Assembly: GCA_964473525.1 (NCBI GenBank)
Contig: CAYYPK010000037.1
Location: 1-63,713 of the forward strand
Reading direction: 5' to 3'
DNA from: GCA-2687025 sp964473525
Lineage (GTDB): Bacteria > Poribacteria > WGA-4E > GCA-2687025
DNA length: 63,713 bases
Below the pieces are notes generated by a model. That model worked only from the letters and a program-made list of their open reading frames with translations. It did no database searches and had not been told where the DNA came from. This document shows positions 1-9,247 of the stretch, piece by piece. Within the stretch, counting starts at the first letter, position 1; every line of letters begins with the position of its first letter. The translations under genes were made by a program, and so were the position numbers.

Positions 1-1074
1 GTCGAGTTCACGGACGACTCACCGACGATCTACAAGCTTGCCGGCCTGTCGTGGGAGGAAGTCGAGACGACGCGCAACGCGTCGACCCGCACGCTCACCG
101 CGAGCGTGACGAGCTCCGGCACGTTCCAGGTAGCGGCTTCAGCGTCAGAGCCTGAGTTCCCCGCGTGGGACGTTACCGCCGATGGCGTCGTGAACATCAT
201 CGACCTTGTCACCGTGGCGCGGATGTTCGGTCAACCGGGCGCAGGCAGCCGGGCGGACACGAACGGCGACGGGCTCGTGAACATCATCGACCTCGTCACG
301 GTGTCCACGCACTTCGGAGAGACCACCTCCGCGGCTGCTCCGGCGATTGCTCAGTCGTCTGCCGTGCGCGGCACGCTGTCGCTGCAGGTGCTGCCGACGG
401 ACAAGCTGACGGGCCTCACGGAAGTGCAGGTTCTGGCGGACACGGACTTCGAGTTGGCGGGGTACGAGTTCCGCGTTGGCACTCGGGCCGGCGCGTTCGA
501 GATCGACCACGTCGTCGCGGGTGACATGTTCGGCGAAGACGCCTTCTGGGTGGATCCGTCGGTCAGTAGCTCCGGCGTGCACCTTGCCTCCGTGCGACTC
601 GACCTGTCTGACCGGGCGCGAAACCCCAGGTCGAACGGCGTCATGGCGCGCATGTTCGTACGCGTGGACGACGTGGACACGCTGGCGGACACGCTGCGGC
701 TGACGGACGTGCGGCTGAGCGACCGTGAGGGCGACCTGTTCGGGTACCGCTTCGGCGTCCCGAACATCATCCACCCGACGTACGACACGGCGCTGTTGCC
801 GAACTACCCGAACCCCTTCAACCCGGAGACGTGGATTCCGTTCTCGTTGTCCGCGGACAGCGACGTGAGGCTCGAGGTCTACGACGTTGATGGCGGTCTC
901 GTTCGCACGCTGAACCTGGGGTTGGTCGAGGCCGGCGAATACACGACGAAGGCCGACGCCGCCTACTGGGATGGCCGCAACGACACCGGCGAGCGGGTTG
1001 CCAGCGGTGTGTACTTCTACCGGTTGACGGCGGGGTCGTACAGCGAGACGCGACGCCTCGTGATCCTGAAGTAG
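1..1074 (+). CDS. Secreted dockerin / cohesin-like protein with FlgD-like C-terminal sorting module (5' partial)
   Basis: The frame is open to the left edge, so this is the C-terminal part of a larger secreted protein; the GTG at 106 is only an internal codon. Visible in order: a beta-rich end of a preceding domain (about residues 1-45); two dockerin-type calcium loops, DVTADGVVNIIDLV (from base 169) and DTNGDGLVNIIDLV (from base 256); a segment of about 130 residues with the strand pattern of a cohesin (LASVRLDL, NGVMARMFVRV); and a C-terminal module starting NYPNPFNPETWIPF and ending RRLVILK. The last module is the FlgD-Ig-like domain that ends many secreted proteins of Poribacteria and related phyla; an anchoring or sorting role is inferred. 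Dockerin and cohesin-like modules in one chain suggest self- or partner-assembly. It converges with the HEAT-repeat gene across a hairpin. Confidence 0.85.
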   Translation, partial: VEFTDDSPTIYKLAGLSWEEVETTRNASTRTLTASVTSSGTFQVAASASEPEFPAWDVTADGVVNIIDLVTVARMFGQPGAGSRADTNGDGLVNIIDLVTVSTHFGETTSAAAPAIAQSSAVRGTLSLQVLPTDKLTGLTEVQVLADTDFELAGYEFRVGTRAGAFEIDHVVAGDMFGEDAFWVDPSVSSSGVHLASVRLDLSDRARNPRSNGVMARMFVRVDDVDTLADTLRLTDVRLSDREGDLFGYRFGVPNIIHPTYDTALLPNYPNPFNPETWIPFSLSADSDVRLEVYDVDGGLVRTLNLGLVEAGEYTTKADAAYWDGRNDTGERVASGVYFYRLTAGSYSETRRLVILK

Positions 1075-1100
1075 GCGTTACTCGCCATACGAGTGGCTGC

Positions 1101-1130
1101 GGACGGCCGGCGTGAAAGCGCTGGCCGTCC
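1101..1130. terminator. Hairpin between convergent genes, possible bidirectional terminator
   Basis: GGACGGCC (1101-1108) pairs perfectly with GGCCGTCC (1123-1130), and an inner GCG/CGC step closes a TGAAAG loop. It lies 27 bases after the stop of the dockerin gene and 66 bases beyond the stop of the convergent HEAT-repeat gene. There is no clear U tract on either strand, so intrinsic termination is inferred from position and stem strength only. Confidence 0.45.
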
Positions 1131-1195
1131 CTGCTCCAGCCCACACCGAACACCTAACCCGCCGACCTCGTCCCGGGACGCGGCCCGCGTCGCCG

Positions 1196-3928
1196 CTACT
1201 CATCCCGGGCTCGCTCCTGCTGCTGCTGGAGCTCGTCGCGGATGCGGTAGATGGCGTATTCCGCTGCCTGTCGCAGCGCATGGTCTTCGTGCCCAGTCGC
1301 TGTCTCGAGTGCAAAGAGAGCAGATGCGCCGTGCGCTCCTAGGTCTCCCAGCGCATCCGCGGCGTTCCCCTGGACCGATGGGTCGTCGGACGACAGCGCA
1401 CGCGTAAGCATTTCTACTTCGAGCTGTATGTGCTGCGCGTTACGCAGCATGTAGCTCCCTCCGTCGAGGAAGCCCGCCAGGAGGAAGTTGACGCGCGCGT
1501 CAATCGCAGTGTCCGTCCCGATGTCGCTCAGCGCCCTCAACGCATACGCCGCCAGTCCATGGTCGGCCTCGTTACGCCACTTGGCGGCCAGCCGTATGAG
1601 CGTGGGAATCGCGCGGTCGGCACATCGCCCCACACCGCCCAGCGCGGCAACTGCGGCCGTGCGCGCCCACCAGTGCCGACGGCTCAGCGCCAACGCCGCC
1701 AGGGCAGGTACGGCGGCGCACGCTGCGGCGCCCATGCGGCCGAGGTTCCATGCGGCCAGACAGGTTGCCTCAAGCCCGTAGTGGCTCGTGGCGTCCCGTG
1801 GGACGCCACGGGCGGCGTCCGCGACGATCTTGGTCCACGCCTCTATGCGGGCGCCGTCCCGCGTGGCGATCGTGCCGAGAGCTCCCGCTGCGAAGGCCCG
1901 CGTGTACGCGTCGCCATCCGCGCGTGCCATGACGAGCGGGTCGACCATGTCGTCGGCAGCGAGGCCCAGATACCACAGCGCGCGAGCTGCGTACGCTCGC
2001 GCGTTTGGCGCGTCGTCTCCCAGCATCTCTTGGAGGCGCGGGATGGCTTGTGCGGCCGGGGGTCGCAGATCACCGAGCGCCTGCGCTGCCGCAGCTCGAA
2101 CGACGTCGTCGACATCGTTCAGAGAGGAGACCAGCATGTCTTCGGTCCCCGGCGGGTTGGCGTGGGCCAGCGCGCCAAAATGCCGCGACGAGCGCCGACG
2201 AGTCGCGACATCGCCAGAGAGCATTGGCGCGAGCGCATCTCGCGCGTTGGCGCCGTTGGCCAGAAGCGCGCGCACCGCAGCCGCCCTGACCGCGAAGTCG
2301 ATATCGTGAAGGCAGGTGTGGAGATGGCGAAGCGTCCGGGAGCCGTTACCCAGCAGACCGGGATCCATCATCCCCAGGGTTTCGGCGGCGAGCGCGCGGA
2401 TGTCGGGGTCTCGGTTCCTGAGCCCGATGACGACAGCAGGCATGGCGGCACGGCCGATTTTCGACAGGGCCGTCTGCGCAACCCGGTGGTGACGGCTGGC
2501 CAACGCTGCAACGAGGGCCTCAGGGACGCCCTGCGATGTGGGGGAGATGCGACCGAGCATTTCAGCGGCTCCGCTGCGGGGATCGGCGCCCTCTGTTGTC
2601 AGGGCGTGCAGGAGATAGGGGGTCACGGCTGGGCCAAGCTTGGCAACAGAGTCATAGATCTGGTGGATCTCGTAATCCCCCAACGCCAACGCGTGTAGGA
2701 CTGGGGGCCCGGCATGGGCAACATCCCCAGTGACTAGCGCCAGGCTCAGAGCCGTCTCCGCCGCCGCCAGCGACGTGGCTCTCGCCGCCCGCCCGGTCGC
2801 CTTAGGATCCTCTGATCGTGACTGCTGCATAGCCGCCCTCAACTCAGGCTCCAGGGATGCGCCCGCTGCCCTGAGCCGCACGCACGCCTCCATCACCCCG
2901 TCTAGCCAAGGCGCGCCGCTGAGGGTCCTGTCTGTCTCCGCTTCCACGTAGCGCCGGAGCCGCGCCCGCACATGCTCGATCAGGACGTCCCCCAAGACGC
3001 CAGAACGGAGGAATACACGTTGCGCCGAAGCCGACACTGCGGGGTCGGTGTCCGCGAGCAGGTCAGTCCAGTACGCGACCGGGAAGACATCACAGACGCC
3101 CAGGGGGGAAGCGATGCCCCGCAACCTGCGGCGCGTTTCTGGGTCGTTCGCATCCGTCTCCCGCATCATCGCGGCGCCGAGTGGCTCACCGACCAGAGTG
3201 GCGGCGTCCCACGCGCTTCGAGACCACTCGTCTTGACGCAGTAGTGCTGCGAGCGGCATCACCGCCTCGACAGACGGCACGCCCAGGGCCGCGAACGCCG
3301 AAAGGGCTCTGCCACGGACAAGTTGATCGTCGCTCGCCATGCCAGCGACGACGCAACGGACGGACTCACGATCTATCGGGAACGCGTGGGCGAGGAGGCC
3401 CGCGGCAGACTCAGGAAACCGACGGTGTTCGGCCTGGAGAACGTCCACCAGGCGCTCTCGGTGTTCGACGGCCATTCTGGCAGCCAGGGCGGGCGCCTCC
3501 CAGGCGACACTGGCCAACGCGTCGTCAGACCGTTCGGCCACTGCATCGTCAGTGTGGTTCAGCAGTTCGATCACCGCGGCCAGTTGGTTGTGCGACAGCC
3601 GCGCCAGACCGTCGCTTGTCCATGGGTTGGCTGTCGAGAGCGCATGTTCCATAAGAAGGTCGTGCAATTCCGCCGACCTCCGGTTGAGAGCGGCGTACAG
3701 AAGCGCCGACCGTCGAGGGGCGTCGTCGTAGCCCCGCGCGGTCGCCGCTCGATGTAAGACGTGTGGGACAAGGCGAGGGACCACGTCGGCGATCGCGTCA
3801 GTGTCGGCAGGTCGTCCCCACTTGCTCCACGCGCGTTCGATCAGGACATCCACGTCACGCGTGTCCTGCGAACCGGCTTCCGCCGCCGCTGAAACGAGGA
3901 GCAGGACAAGGCAGCAAGTGGCACGCAT
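1196..3928 (-). CDS. Exported HEAT-repeat protein
   Basis: This encodes about 910 residues. The chosen ATG at 3928 gives MRATCCLVLLLVSAAAEAGS, a good signal peptide ending at an A-x-A-type site, and is preceded by GAGGAG seven bases upstream; the longer GTG reading from 3943 lacks such support. The rest is helical and rich in HEAT/PBS-lyase-like units of 30-40 residues, for example DIRALAAETLGMMDP, DFAVRAAAVRALLANG, DVVRAAAAQALGDL, NARAYAARALWYLG and WWARTAAVAALGGVG. Such alpha-solenoids usually serve as protein-binding scaffolds; no catalytic motif is visible. The signal peptide implies action in the periplasm or at the surface. It lies 154 bases downstream of the stop of the large propeller gene and has its own leader with a direct repeat. 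Confidence 0.85.
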   Translation of the reverse strand: MRATCCLVLLLVSAAAEAGSQDTRDVDVLIERAWSKWGRPADTDAIADVVPRLVPHVLHRAATARGYDDAPRRSALLYAALNRRSAELHDLLMEHALSTANPWTSDGLARLSHNQLAAVIELLNHTDDAVAERSDDALASVAWEAPALAARMAVEHRERLVDVLQAEHRRFPESAAGLLAHAFPIDRESVRCVVAGMASDDQLVRGRALSAFAALGVPSVEAVMPLAALLRQDEWSRSAWDAATLVGEPLGAAMMRETDANDPETRRRLRGIASPLGVCDVFPVAYWTDLLADTDPAVSASAQRVFLRSGVLGDVLIEHVRARLRRYVEAETDRTLSGAPWLDGVMEACVRLRAAGASLEPELRAAMQQSRSEDPKATGRAARATSLAAAETALSLALVTGDVAHAGPPVLHALALGDYEIHQIYDSVAKLGPAVTPYLLHALTTEGADPRSGAAEMLGRISPTSQGVPEALVAALASRHHRVAQTALSKIGRAAMPAVVIGLRNRDPDIRALAAETLGMMDPGLLGNGSRTLRHLHTCLHDIDFAVRAAAVRALLANGANARDALAPMLSGDVATRRRSSRHFGALAHANPPGTEDMLVSSLNDVDDVVRAAAAQALGDLRPPAAQAIPRLQEMLGDDAPNARAYAARALWYLGLAADDMVDPLVMARADGDAYTRAFAAGALGTIATRDGARIEAWTKIVADAARGVPRDATSHYGLEATCLAAWNLGRMGAAACAAVPALAALALSRRHWWARTAAVAALGGVGRCADRAIPTLIRLAAKWRNEADHGLAAYALRALSDIGTDTAIDARVNFLLAGFLDGGSYMLRNAQHIQLEVEMLTRALSSDDPSVQGNAADALGDLGAHGASALFALETATGHEDHALRQAAEYAIYRIRDELQQQQERARDE

Positions 3929-3935
3929 GGCAGTT

Positions 3936-3941
3936 CTCCTC
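3936..3941 (-). promoter_or_regulatory. Ribosome binding site deciding the HEAT-repeat gene start
   Basis: GAGGAG on the minus strand, seven bases before the ATG at 3928. The upstream GTG (3943) overlaps this site, so the ATG is favoured and yields a cleaner signal peptide. Confidence 0.6.
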
Positions 3942-3952
3942 ACCAGCGGAAG

Positions 3953-4022
3953 GCGTCGATATGACCCTTACGGGGCAGCCGATTGCCCACATGCCCGATT
4001 GGGCGCGTCGATGACCCTTACG
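3953..4022. repeat. Pair of direct repeats in the leader of the HEAT-repeat gene
   Basis: The + strand has GCGTCGATATGACCCTTACG at 3953-3972 and GCGTCGATGACCCTTACG at 4005-4022. They are identical except for one extra AT, and the shared ATGACCCTTACG cores start exactly 50 bases apart. Both lie between the stop of the 1677-residue gene and the start of the HEAT gene. Roughly five helical turns between copies would suit a protein-binding operator or tandem promoter elements; it could also be a chance short duplication. Confidence 0.5.
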
Positions 4023-4082
4023 ACCACGGTCAGCCGTACAAGGCGCAACTGCTGTGCCATTTTGAGGCGGACATACGGAGGG

Positions 4083-7000
4083 CTAGCGGACCACGGCCCA
4101 TTTGTCGGTGACGCGTATCGCCTCGTCATCGGCGTTGCGCGCGGTCAGCTGGACGATATACACCCCGCTCGCGACGGGATTGCCAGCGGCGTTAGTCAGA
4201 TCCCACTCGAAGGTCTCGCGTGAGCCGTCGCCTCCGAAGGCGTCACCGACGACATCCAGCAGCTCCTCCGAGTGGACGAGCCTGCCGTCGGCGGTGTAGA
4301 TGTCCATGCGCACGTGTGCCGTTTGGGTGAGGCGGAAGATGACGCGCCCAGCGCCCCCTCGAACCGGGTTCGGGGCAAGGCGGAACGCCGTGTACCGAAA
4401 CGCCTCGGACGTAAGGTAGTCGAAGCTCTCGACGGCGACGTTTCCAGCCCGATCCGCGACGGAGAGCTCCAGAGTGTGCAGCCCGGGCTGTAGATTCGTG
4501 GGCACGTACCTGACGAAGCCGCGATTCTGATCTACGGCGACCTCAACAGCAACTGGCCGGCCGTCCAACGTTGCGACGACGCCCGACTGCGACACGCCCG
4601 ACCCGATGTCCAAGAACTCCGTCTCGACGAAGTAGCGGTCCAACCGCAGGTCTTCGCGCGACGGTGGGTCAGCGGCAACGAGCGCCGGAGCTTCCGTGTC
4701 CTCAATGAGAGCGTACACTCCCGCTCCCGGAGCGACTGCCCTGCGCGTGTCGGCGTCGGCCGTGGAGCCGGGCAAGGGGGACCATCGGCGTCCCTGTTCA
4801 TCCCAGCGGAACCACGCGCGGCGTTCGGGATCCGTCGTCGGCGCGCTGATTTCGAACGTTGGCGCCTCGCCGCCAGCGGGGGCGCTCTCAACGACGTACA
4901 TCGCCGTAGTCTCACCCCCGAACCGCATTCCTCGATCGGCGATGTCGAGCCGCTGCGCCACCATGCGAGACGCTTCGAGGCCGTCTTGCGTGCGAAACAC
5001 GACATCCTCCACCGACCCGGACTCAACAGGGGCAAACGTCGCGGCGGCGCCAGTCGGGAGGGCAACGACCGTTGGCGCCACGGCGGAGAGCGTTGCGATG
5101 GCGAGAGCGCCGACTGTTTCGCTGCGGACACCCGTTGTCGAGCGGACGGTGGCGACGAGTTCCAGCGTTCTGCCCGCGCCGAGCTCCGTGAACGCCTCGT
5201 AGGTGTACGGCGCGTCGGTCCCTGTGAACCCCGCCTGTAGAGGCAGACCCACCCTCTGCCCAGGAGCGCGCGCTTGGAGACTCATAACCGAGGACAGCGG
5301 TCGACTCGAGGTCAGCACCACACGGACGGACGAGTCGGCTGGGTCGTCGACGAGCGCCGACAAGGCAAGCACTGTCGGCTGGGTGTCCACGGTGACGAGG
5401 AGATCTCCGTGGAGCAGGTCGTTCCCAACCAGGTCGGATCCCGACACCGTCAGCGTATGCTCGCCGTCGTCGAGCTGTAGATCTGGGTCGTAGAAGAGGT
5501 CGCCCGTCGCAGCATCGAATCGCCAGTCCTCCGGTTCCAATTCCTGCCCGTCGAAGGTCAGCCCCAACGTGTCTGGGTTGAATCCCCTGTCGTCGACGAT
5601 GCGCGCCTGGAATCCAAACCTGCCGGAAGTCAGTACCGCGCCAACGGGTGGTTCCGGCTCGACGACGCCCGGTGGGCTGGTGTCGGCGCGCCCCGCCGCC
5701 AGCCCGGGCGTGTAGAGCGCCAGGCGTTCGACGGACGTCGTGCGCCCGAACCTGTCAATAGCCTCTATCCGTACGGCGCGGCTCTCGCCCTCGATGCCTA
5801 GCACGCGTGCGAACTCGCCGCTCGCCGCGATGGGTACGCCCACTCCGTCGATCGCGACGGAGACGGAGTCCAGGGCGACGCCCGCCACGCGGACATACGG
5901 CGCGGTCAGGGCGGAGAAGGGCGCCGGGCTCGTGACAACCAGCGCCAGCGGGTCCGTCACTCGAAAGACGTGCCGGGTGGTGGACGCCTCCTCCCCTGAG
6001 ATGTCGAGGACTCGGAACAGGAGGGCGTTCGGTCCCGGCGCCAGAGGGTGCTCGAGCTCAAACAGACCGGCGGAACTGACGCTGACGCGTTCGCCGTTCA
6101 GCGTGACGGTAGCCCCAGGCGTCGCGGAGCCTGCGACGGAGATCGCGTTCTCCAACGTCTCCTCGCCATCTCCTGGGGATGTTACGGCGAGCTCGGGTCT
6201 CCGGTCGCGGACATGAACGCGCGTTTCGGCGACGTCGGTTGAGCCATCCTCGGCGACGACCGTGAGTCTTAGTCTGTATTCCCCCTGTAGGGCGGAGGTG
6301 TCCCATCGGCCAAGGAATCCACTGTCCGCGACCGGTTGCGTCGCGTCTCCGGTTATCGAGGTCCAGACTTCGCTGCCGTCGGTAGGGGCGAACTCCAGCC
6401 GGTAGAACGCCATGTCTGGGCCTCGAGCGACGCCGACGATATCCGTCTCCTCACCGAGAAATGCCCCGTTTGCGGGGGCGGTGACGCGCGCCTCCAATCG
6501 CGACGCTACGAAGACCAGAGGAGCCAGCGCGATGTCCGAGTCGCTCTCGAAGGCGATCTGACGGCCGGACGGAGACCACACCCCGAATCTCGCCTCGGCC
6601 CCATTCGCGGACAGCCTGCGCGCGTCGCCGCTCACGAGGTCGTGGACGTGGAGTGAAGCGCCTCCGTCCAGGCCGACCCGCGTGAAGAGCACCTGCTTGC
6701 CGGAGGGACTGTAGTCCGGCGCGAGGTCAGAGTCGAACGATGCGGTGAGCTGTCGGTCCTCCCCGGTAGCGACGTTGACGGAGCGGATGTCCCAGGTGAA
6801 GCCGCGCGCGGCCTCGTACGCCAGGGCGTCCCCGCCGGGGTTCCACGCCGGCCTTCGGTCGTCGGACACGTTGCGGGTTGTTTGCGCCATTACGGCGGGG
6901 CTACCCGCGAGGGCCGCGTCGAGGTTCTCTAGCACGTACAGTTCGTAGTCGCCGTCGCGGTCGCTTGCCAGCGCCAGTCGCGCGCCGTCGGGAGACCAGG

Positions 7001-9116
7001 CGGGGTCGATCTCGTCGGCTCCCGGGGGCAGCGGCAGCGGCGTGACATCGCCCGCTATCGTCGTCACGTACACGTCCCACTCGCCATCGCGATGGGTGGC
7101 AAACGCGATGCGCGCGCCGTCGGGAGACCATGTGGGAGCGGCCTGAACGAACGCGTCCGCGGTCACGGGGCGGGCGTCCGTTCCGTCGCTGCGCGCTACC
7201 CAGACATCCTGCGCGCCGCCTTCGTCCGACACGAAGGCAATCAGGTCGCCGTTGGGAGACCACACTGGGTCGCGCCGTCCGGTAGCAAGATCGCTGGAGA
7301 GCAGAAGCCGCGAGCTCTCCCCGGTTCTGAGGATGGGTGGCGGCGCGGGGTCCACGACAAAGCGGGCAACGGCGTATGCGACGCCTCCCGCCTCGTCCTC
7401 GGCCCGGATGCGTAGCGTGTAGTTACCGTCCAGCTGCGCGGTGGGGATGGTCGCCACCTGCGCCAGCTCGAACGGCTCTGTCAGCTCCGGTGTCAAGGCT
7501 GTCCAGACGGCTGGGTCGGACGTGGCGCCGTATTCCACGACGCAGAGCCGCAAGTTGTCGTCCTGGCAGGACACGCGCACCGGAGCATCCGCGAACAGGA
7601 CGCCGCCGTCCTGTGGCTGCGCGATGTGTACCGTTGGCGCCGCGGCGTCCACACGGATGGGGTCCGAGGGCAGGGACGGCTCGCTCGCGTTGCCGGCCGC
7701 GTCCACCGCGACCACGGTCACCCGTGCCGAGTTGGTAGACGACGACGTGATCCCTTCAAGGACGACATCCGGGCGATCCGTAGCCGCCACTTCCTGTGGG
7801 GCTCCGCCGTCCACGGCGACGAAGACTCGGTATGACGTCGCGGACGGGGTCGCGTTCCAGCGGAAGCGGGAGGCGCTGTCGTCGTCCCATCCGGGTCGCG
7901 CTGACACGTCCACGTGACGTGGCGCCGAGGGTGGGTCGGGTGGCCGGGTGTCCCGCAAGCTGTGCGCCCCGACCCCGGCGCCGTCGGGCCCACGCTCGGT
8001 CCACGCCAACTGTAGCTGAGCATCCGCTTCGCGGAACGTGGCGCCAGACGGGAAATTCGCGGCGAGCCGAGGGCGGATGGACGCGTTACCGGACTCAGTG
8101 AACCGGGCAGGAGCATCCCACAGGCCGTCGCCTCCGTGCCGCGCCAGGAACACCTCGAACGCGCCCTCGGAGCCGTCCTGCCACGCCACGTACGCCGCGT
8201 CGCTCAGCGCCAGGACCGTCGGTCGAGCGGACTGGGGGGCGGATCGCGTCAGGGGCGTTGGGAGATCCCAGTCGAACCCCTCGTTGTCGCTCACCGTGGC
8301 GTGGATGTTGGGGCCGGCCAAGCCAGGTTTGCTCTCCCAGGCCGCGACCACGCGCCGTTCCCGCGCGTCCAGGGATGGGGCGCCGGCTCCGCCAACCTGG
8401 GACAGGCGACGCTCCGTTCCGACGAGGCGTGGGCCGCGTGTCGTGAAGTACACGTGGGCGGACGCTTCGCGGAAGTCCTGCCACGCGAGGTAGAACATCT
8501 CGCCTGCGGCTGCGATGGCGGGTTGGGCGGATGGCGCGCCACTGGGCGACGCGGGGAACGGGTCCGACCATGTGACCGCGCCGTCCTCGCTGAGCGTGAC
8601 GACCGCGCGTACGCCTGCCTGGCCGATCTCCTCGTACGCGACGCCGATCGCGCGCGGGAACGCCCGTGTAACTGCGATGGCCGGCGACGACGCGCGGGCG
8701 TTCGGAGAGACCACGGTAGCAGGCGCCCAGCCGGCGCCGTCGTAGCTCGAGAACATGAGGCGACCGTCGGTTTCGCCGCCGTGGATCCAGGTCAGATAGA
8801 GCCGGCTGTCGTCGCATGCCAGAGACGGGCTCGACGCTGGTGACCCCGCGCTGGTGACGAGGGCCTCTGGCTGCCACGTGGCTCCGAAGTCCAGGCTGCG
8901 TCGCCAGAAGAGCCGGCGTCCCCCAAGACGCGCATCGCTCCATACAACGACGACTTCCGACCCACGCGCGCACATATCCAGGTCGGCGACGCGACCGGCA
9001 TCGGCTCCGAGCGTGACGTCGCGGGGCGGTAGCCACTGAGGAGGGAGCGCGTCGACGCGCGCGGAGATCAGCGTCAGCAGGACGTGCAGTACGGGCAAGA
9101 CAAGACGTCGCACCAT
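4083..9116 (-). CDS. Large exported protein with BNR and PD40 beta-propellers, FN3/Ig-like domains and a C-terminal FlgD-like module
   Basis: This encodes about 1677 residues. The ATG at 9116, just after GGGGAG, gives the signal peptide MVRRLVLPVLHVLLTLISAR; the longer frame begins at a TTG with no site. Domains in order: sialidase/BNR-type propeller blades (about 25-385); FN3-like domain (about 390-500, from RPPDPPSAPRHVDV); an Ig/Big-like domain; a TolB/PD40 propeller (about 610-880, repeated WSPDGARIAFA-type blades); several Ig or glucodextranase-like domains with SPGDGEE and SPAPFSA starts; and a C-terminal FlgD-like module (about 1570-1677, FRLAPNPVRGG to WAVVR) that is a diverged form of the PNPFNPET module of its neighbours. 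Propellers of this kind bind glycans or proteins; no catalytic residues could be assigned. It lies 131 bases downstream of the giant surface-protein gene in the same direction. Confidence 0.85.
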   Translation of the reverse strand: MVRRLVLPVLHVLLTLISARVDALPPQWLPPRDVTLGADAGRVADLDMCARGSEVVVVWSDARLGGRRLFWRRSLDFGATWQPEALVTSAGSPASSPSLACDDSRLYLTWIHGGETDGRLMFSSYDGAGWAPATVVSPNARASSPAIAVTRAFPRAIGVAYEEIGQAGVRAVVTLSEDGAVTWSDPFPASPSGAPSAQPAIAAAGEMFYLAWQDFREASAHVYFTTRGPRLVGTERRLSQVGGAGAPSLDARERRVVAAWESKPGLAGPNIHATVSDNEGFDWDLPTPLTRSAPQSARPTVLALSDAAYVAWQDGSEGAFEVFLARHGGDGLWDAPARFTESGNASIRPRLAANFPSGATFREADAQLQLAWTERGPDGAGVGAHSLRDTRPPDPPSAPRHVDVSARPGWDDDSASRFRWNATPSATSYRVFVAVDGGAPQEVAATDRPDVVLEGITSSSTNSARVTVVAVDAAGNASEPSLPSDPIRVDAAAPTVHIAQPQDGGVLFADAPVRVSCQDDNLRLCVVEYGATSDPAVWTALTPELTEPFELAQVATIPTAQLDGNYTLRIRAEDEAGGVAYAVARFVVDPAPPPILRTGESSRLLLSSDLATGRRDPVWSPNGDLIAFVSDEGGAQDVWVARSDGTDARPVTADAFVQAAPTWSPDGARIAFATHRDGEWDVYVTTIAGDVTPLPLPPGADEIDPAWSPDGARLALASDRDGDYELYVLENLDAALAGSPAVMAQTTRNVSDDRRPAWNPGGDALAYEAARGFTWDIRSVNVATGEDRQLTASFDSDLAPDYSPSGKQVLFTRVGLDGGASLHVHDLVSGDARRLSANGAEARFGVWSPSGRQIAFESDSDIALAPLVFVASRLEARVTAPANGAFLGEETDIVGVARGPDMAFYRLEFAPTDGSEVWTSITGDATQPVADSGFLGRWDTSALQGEYRLRLTVVAEDGSTDVAETRVHVRDRRPELAVTSPGDGEETLENAISVAGSATPGATVTLNGERVSVSSAGLFELEHPLAPGPNALLFRVLDISGEEASTTRHVFRVTDPLALVVTSPAPFSALTAPYVRVAGVALDSVSVAIDGVGVPIAASGEFARVLGIEGESRAVRIEAIDRFGRTTSVERLALYTPGLAAGRADTSPPGVVEPEPPVGAVLTSGRFGFQARIVDDRGFNPDTLGLTFDGQELEPEDWRFDAATGDLFYDPDLQLDDGEHTLTVSGSDLVGNDLLHGDLLVTVDTQPTVLALSALVDDPADSSVRVVLTSSRPLSSVMSLQARAPGQRVGLPLQAGFTGTDAPYTYEAFTELGAGRTLELVATVRSTTGVRSETVGALAIATLSAVAPTVVALPTGAAATFAPVESGSVEDVVFRTQDGLEASRMVAQRLDIADRGMRFGGETTAMYVVESAPAGGEAPTFEISAPTTDPERRAWFRWDEQGRRWSPLPGSTADADTRRAVAPGAGVYALIEDTEAPALVAADPPSREDLRLDRYFVETEFLDIGSGVSQSGVVATLDGRPVAVEVAVDQNRGFVRYVPTNLQPGLHTLELSVADRAGNVAVESFDYLTSEAFRYTAFRLAPNPVRGGAGRVIFRLTQTAHVRMDIYTADGRLVHSEELLDVVGDAFGGDGSRETFEWDLTNAAGNPVASGVYIVQLTARNADDEAIRVTDKWAVVR

Positions 9117-9247
9117 TCTCCCCGCGGCGCAGTATTGACGCTGGAACACGATTCTAGTGCCGGCAGACTCCAACGATCAAGACGACCAAAGGGGCGGGTG
9201 GGGTTACGCGTCTCCTCGCATGGCTTAGGGCGCGGCTTTGCGAGCGT

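Noticed and set aside
1430..2698. 422-residue + strand frame opposite the HEAT-repeat gene
   Set aside because: Arg-rich, motif-free, and antisense to a convincing exported HEAT protein.
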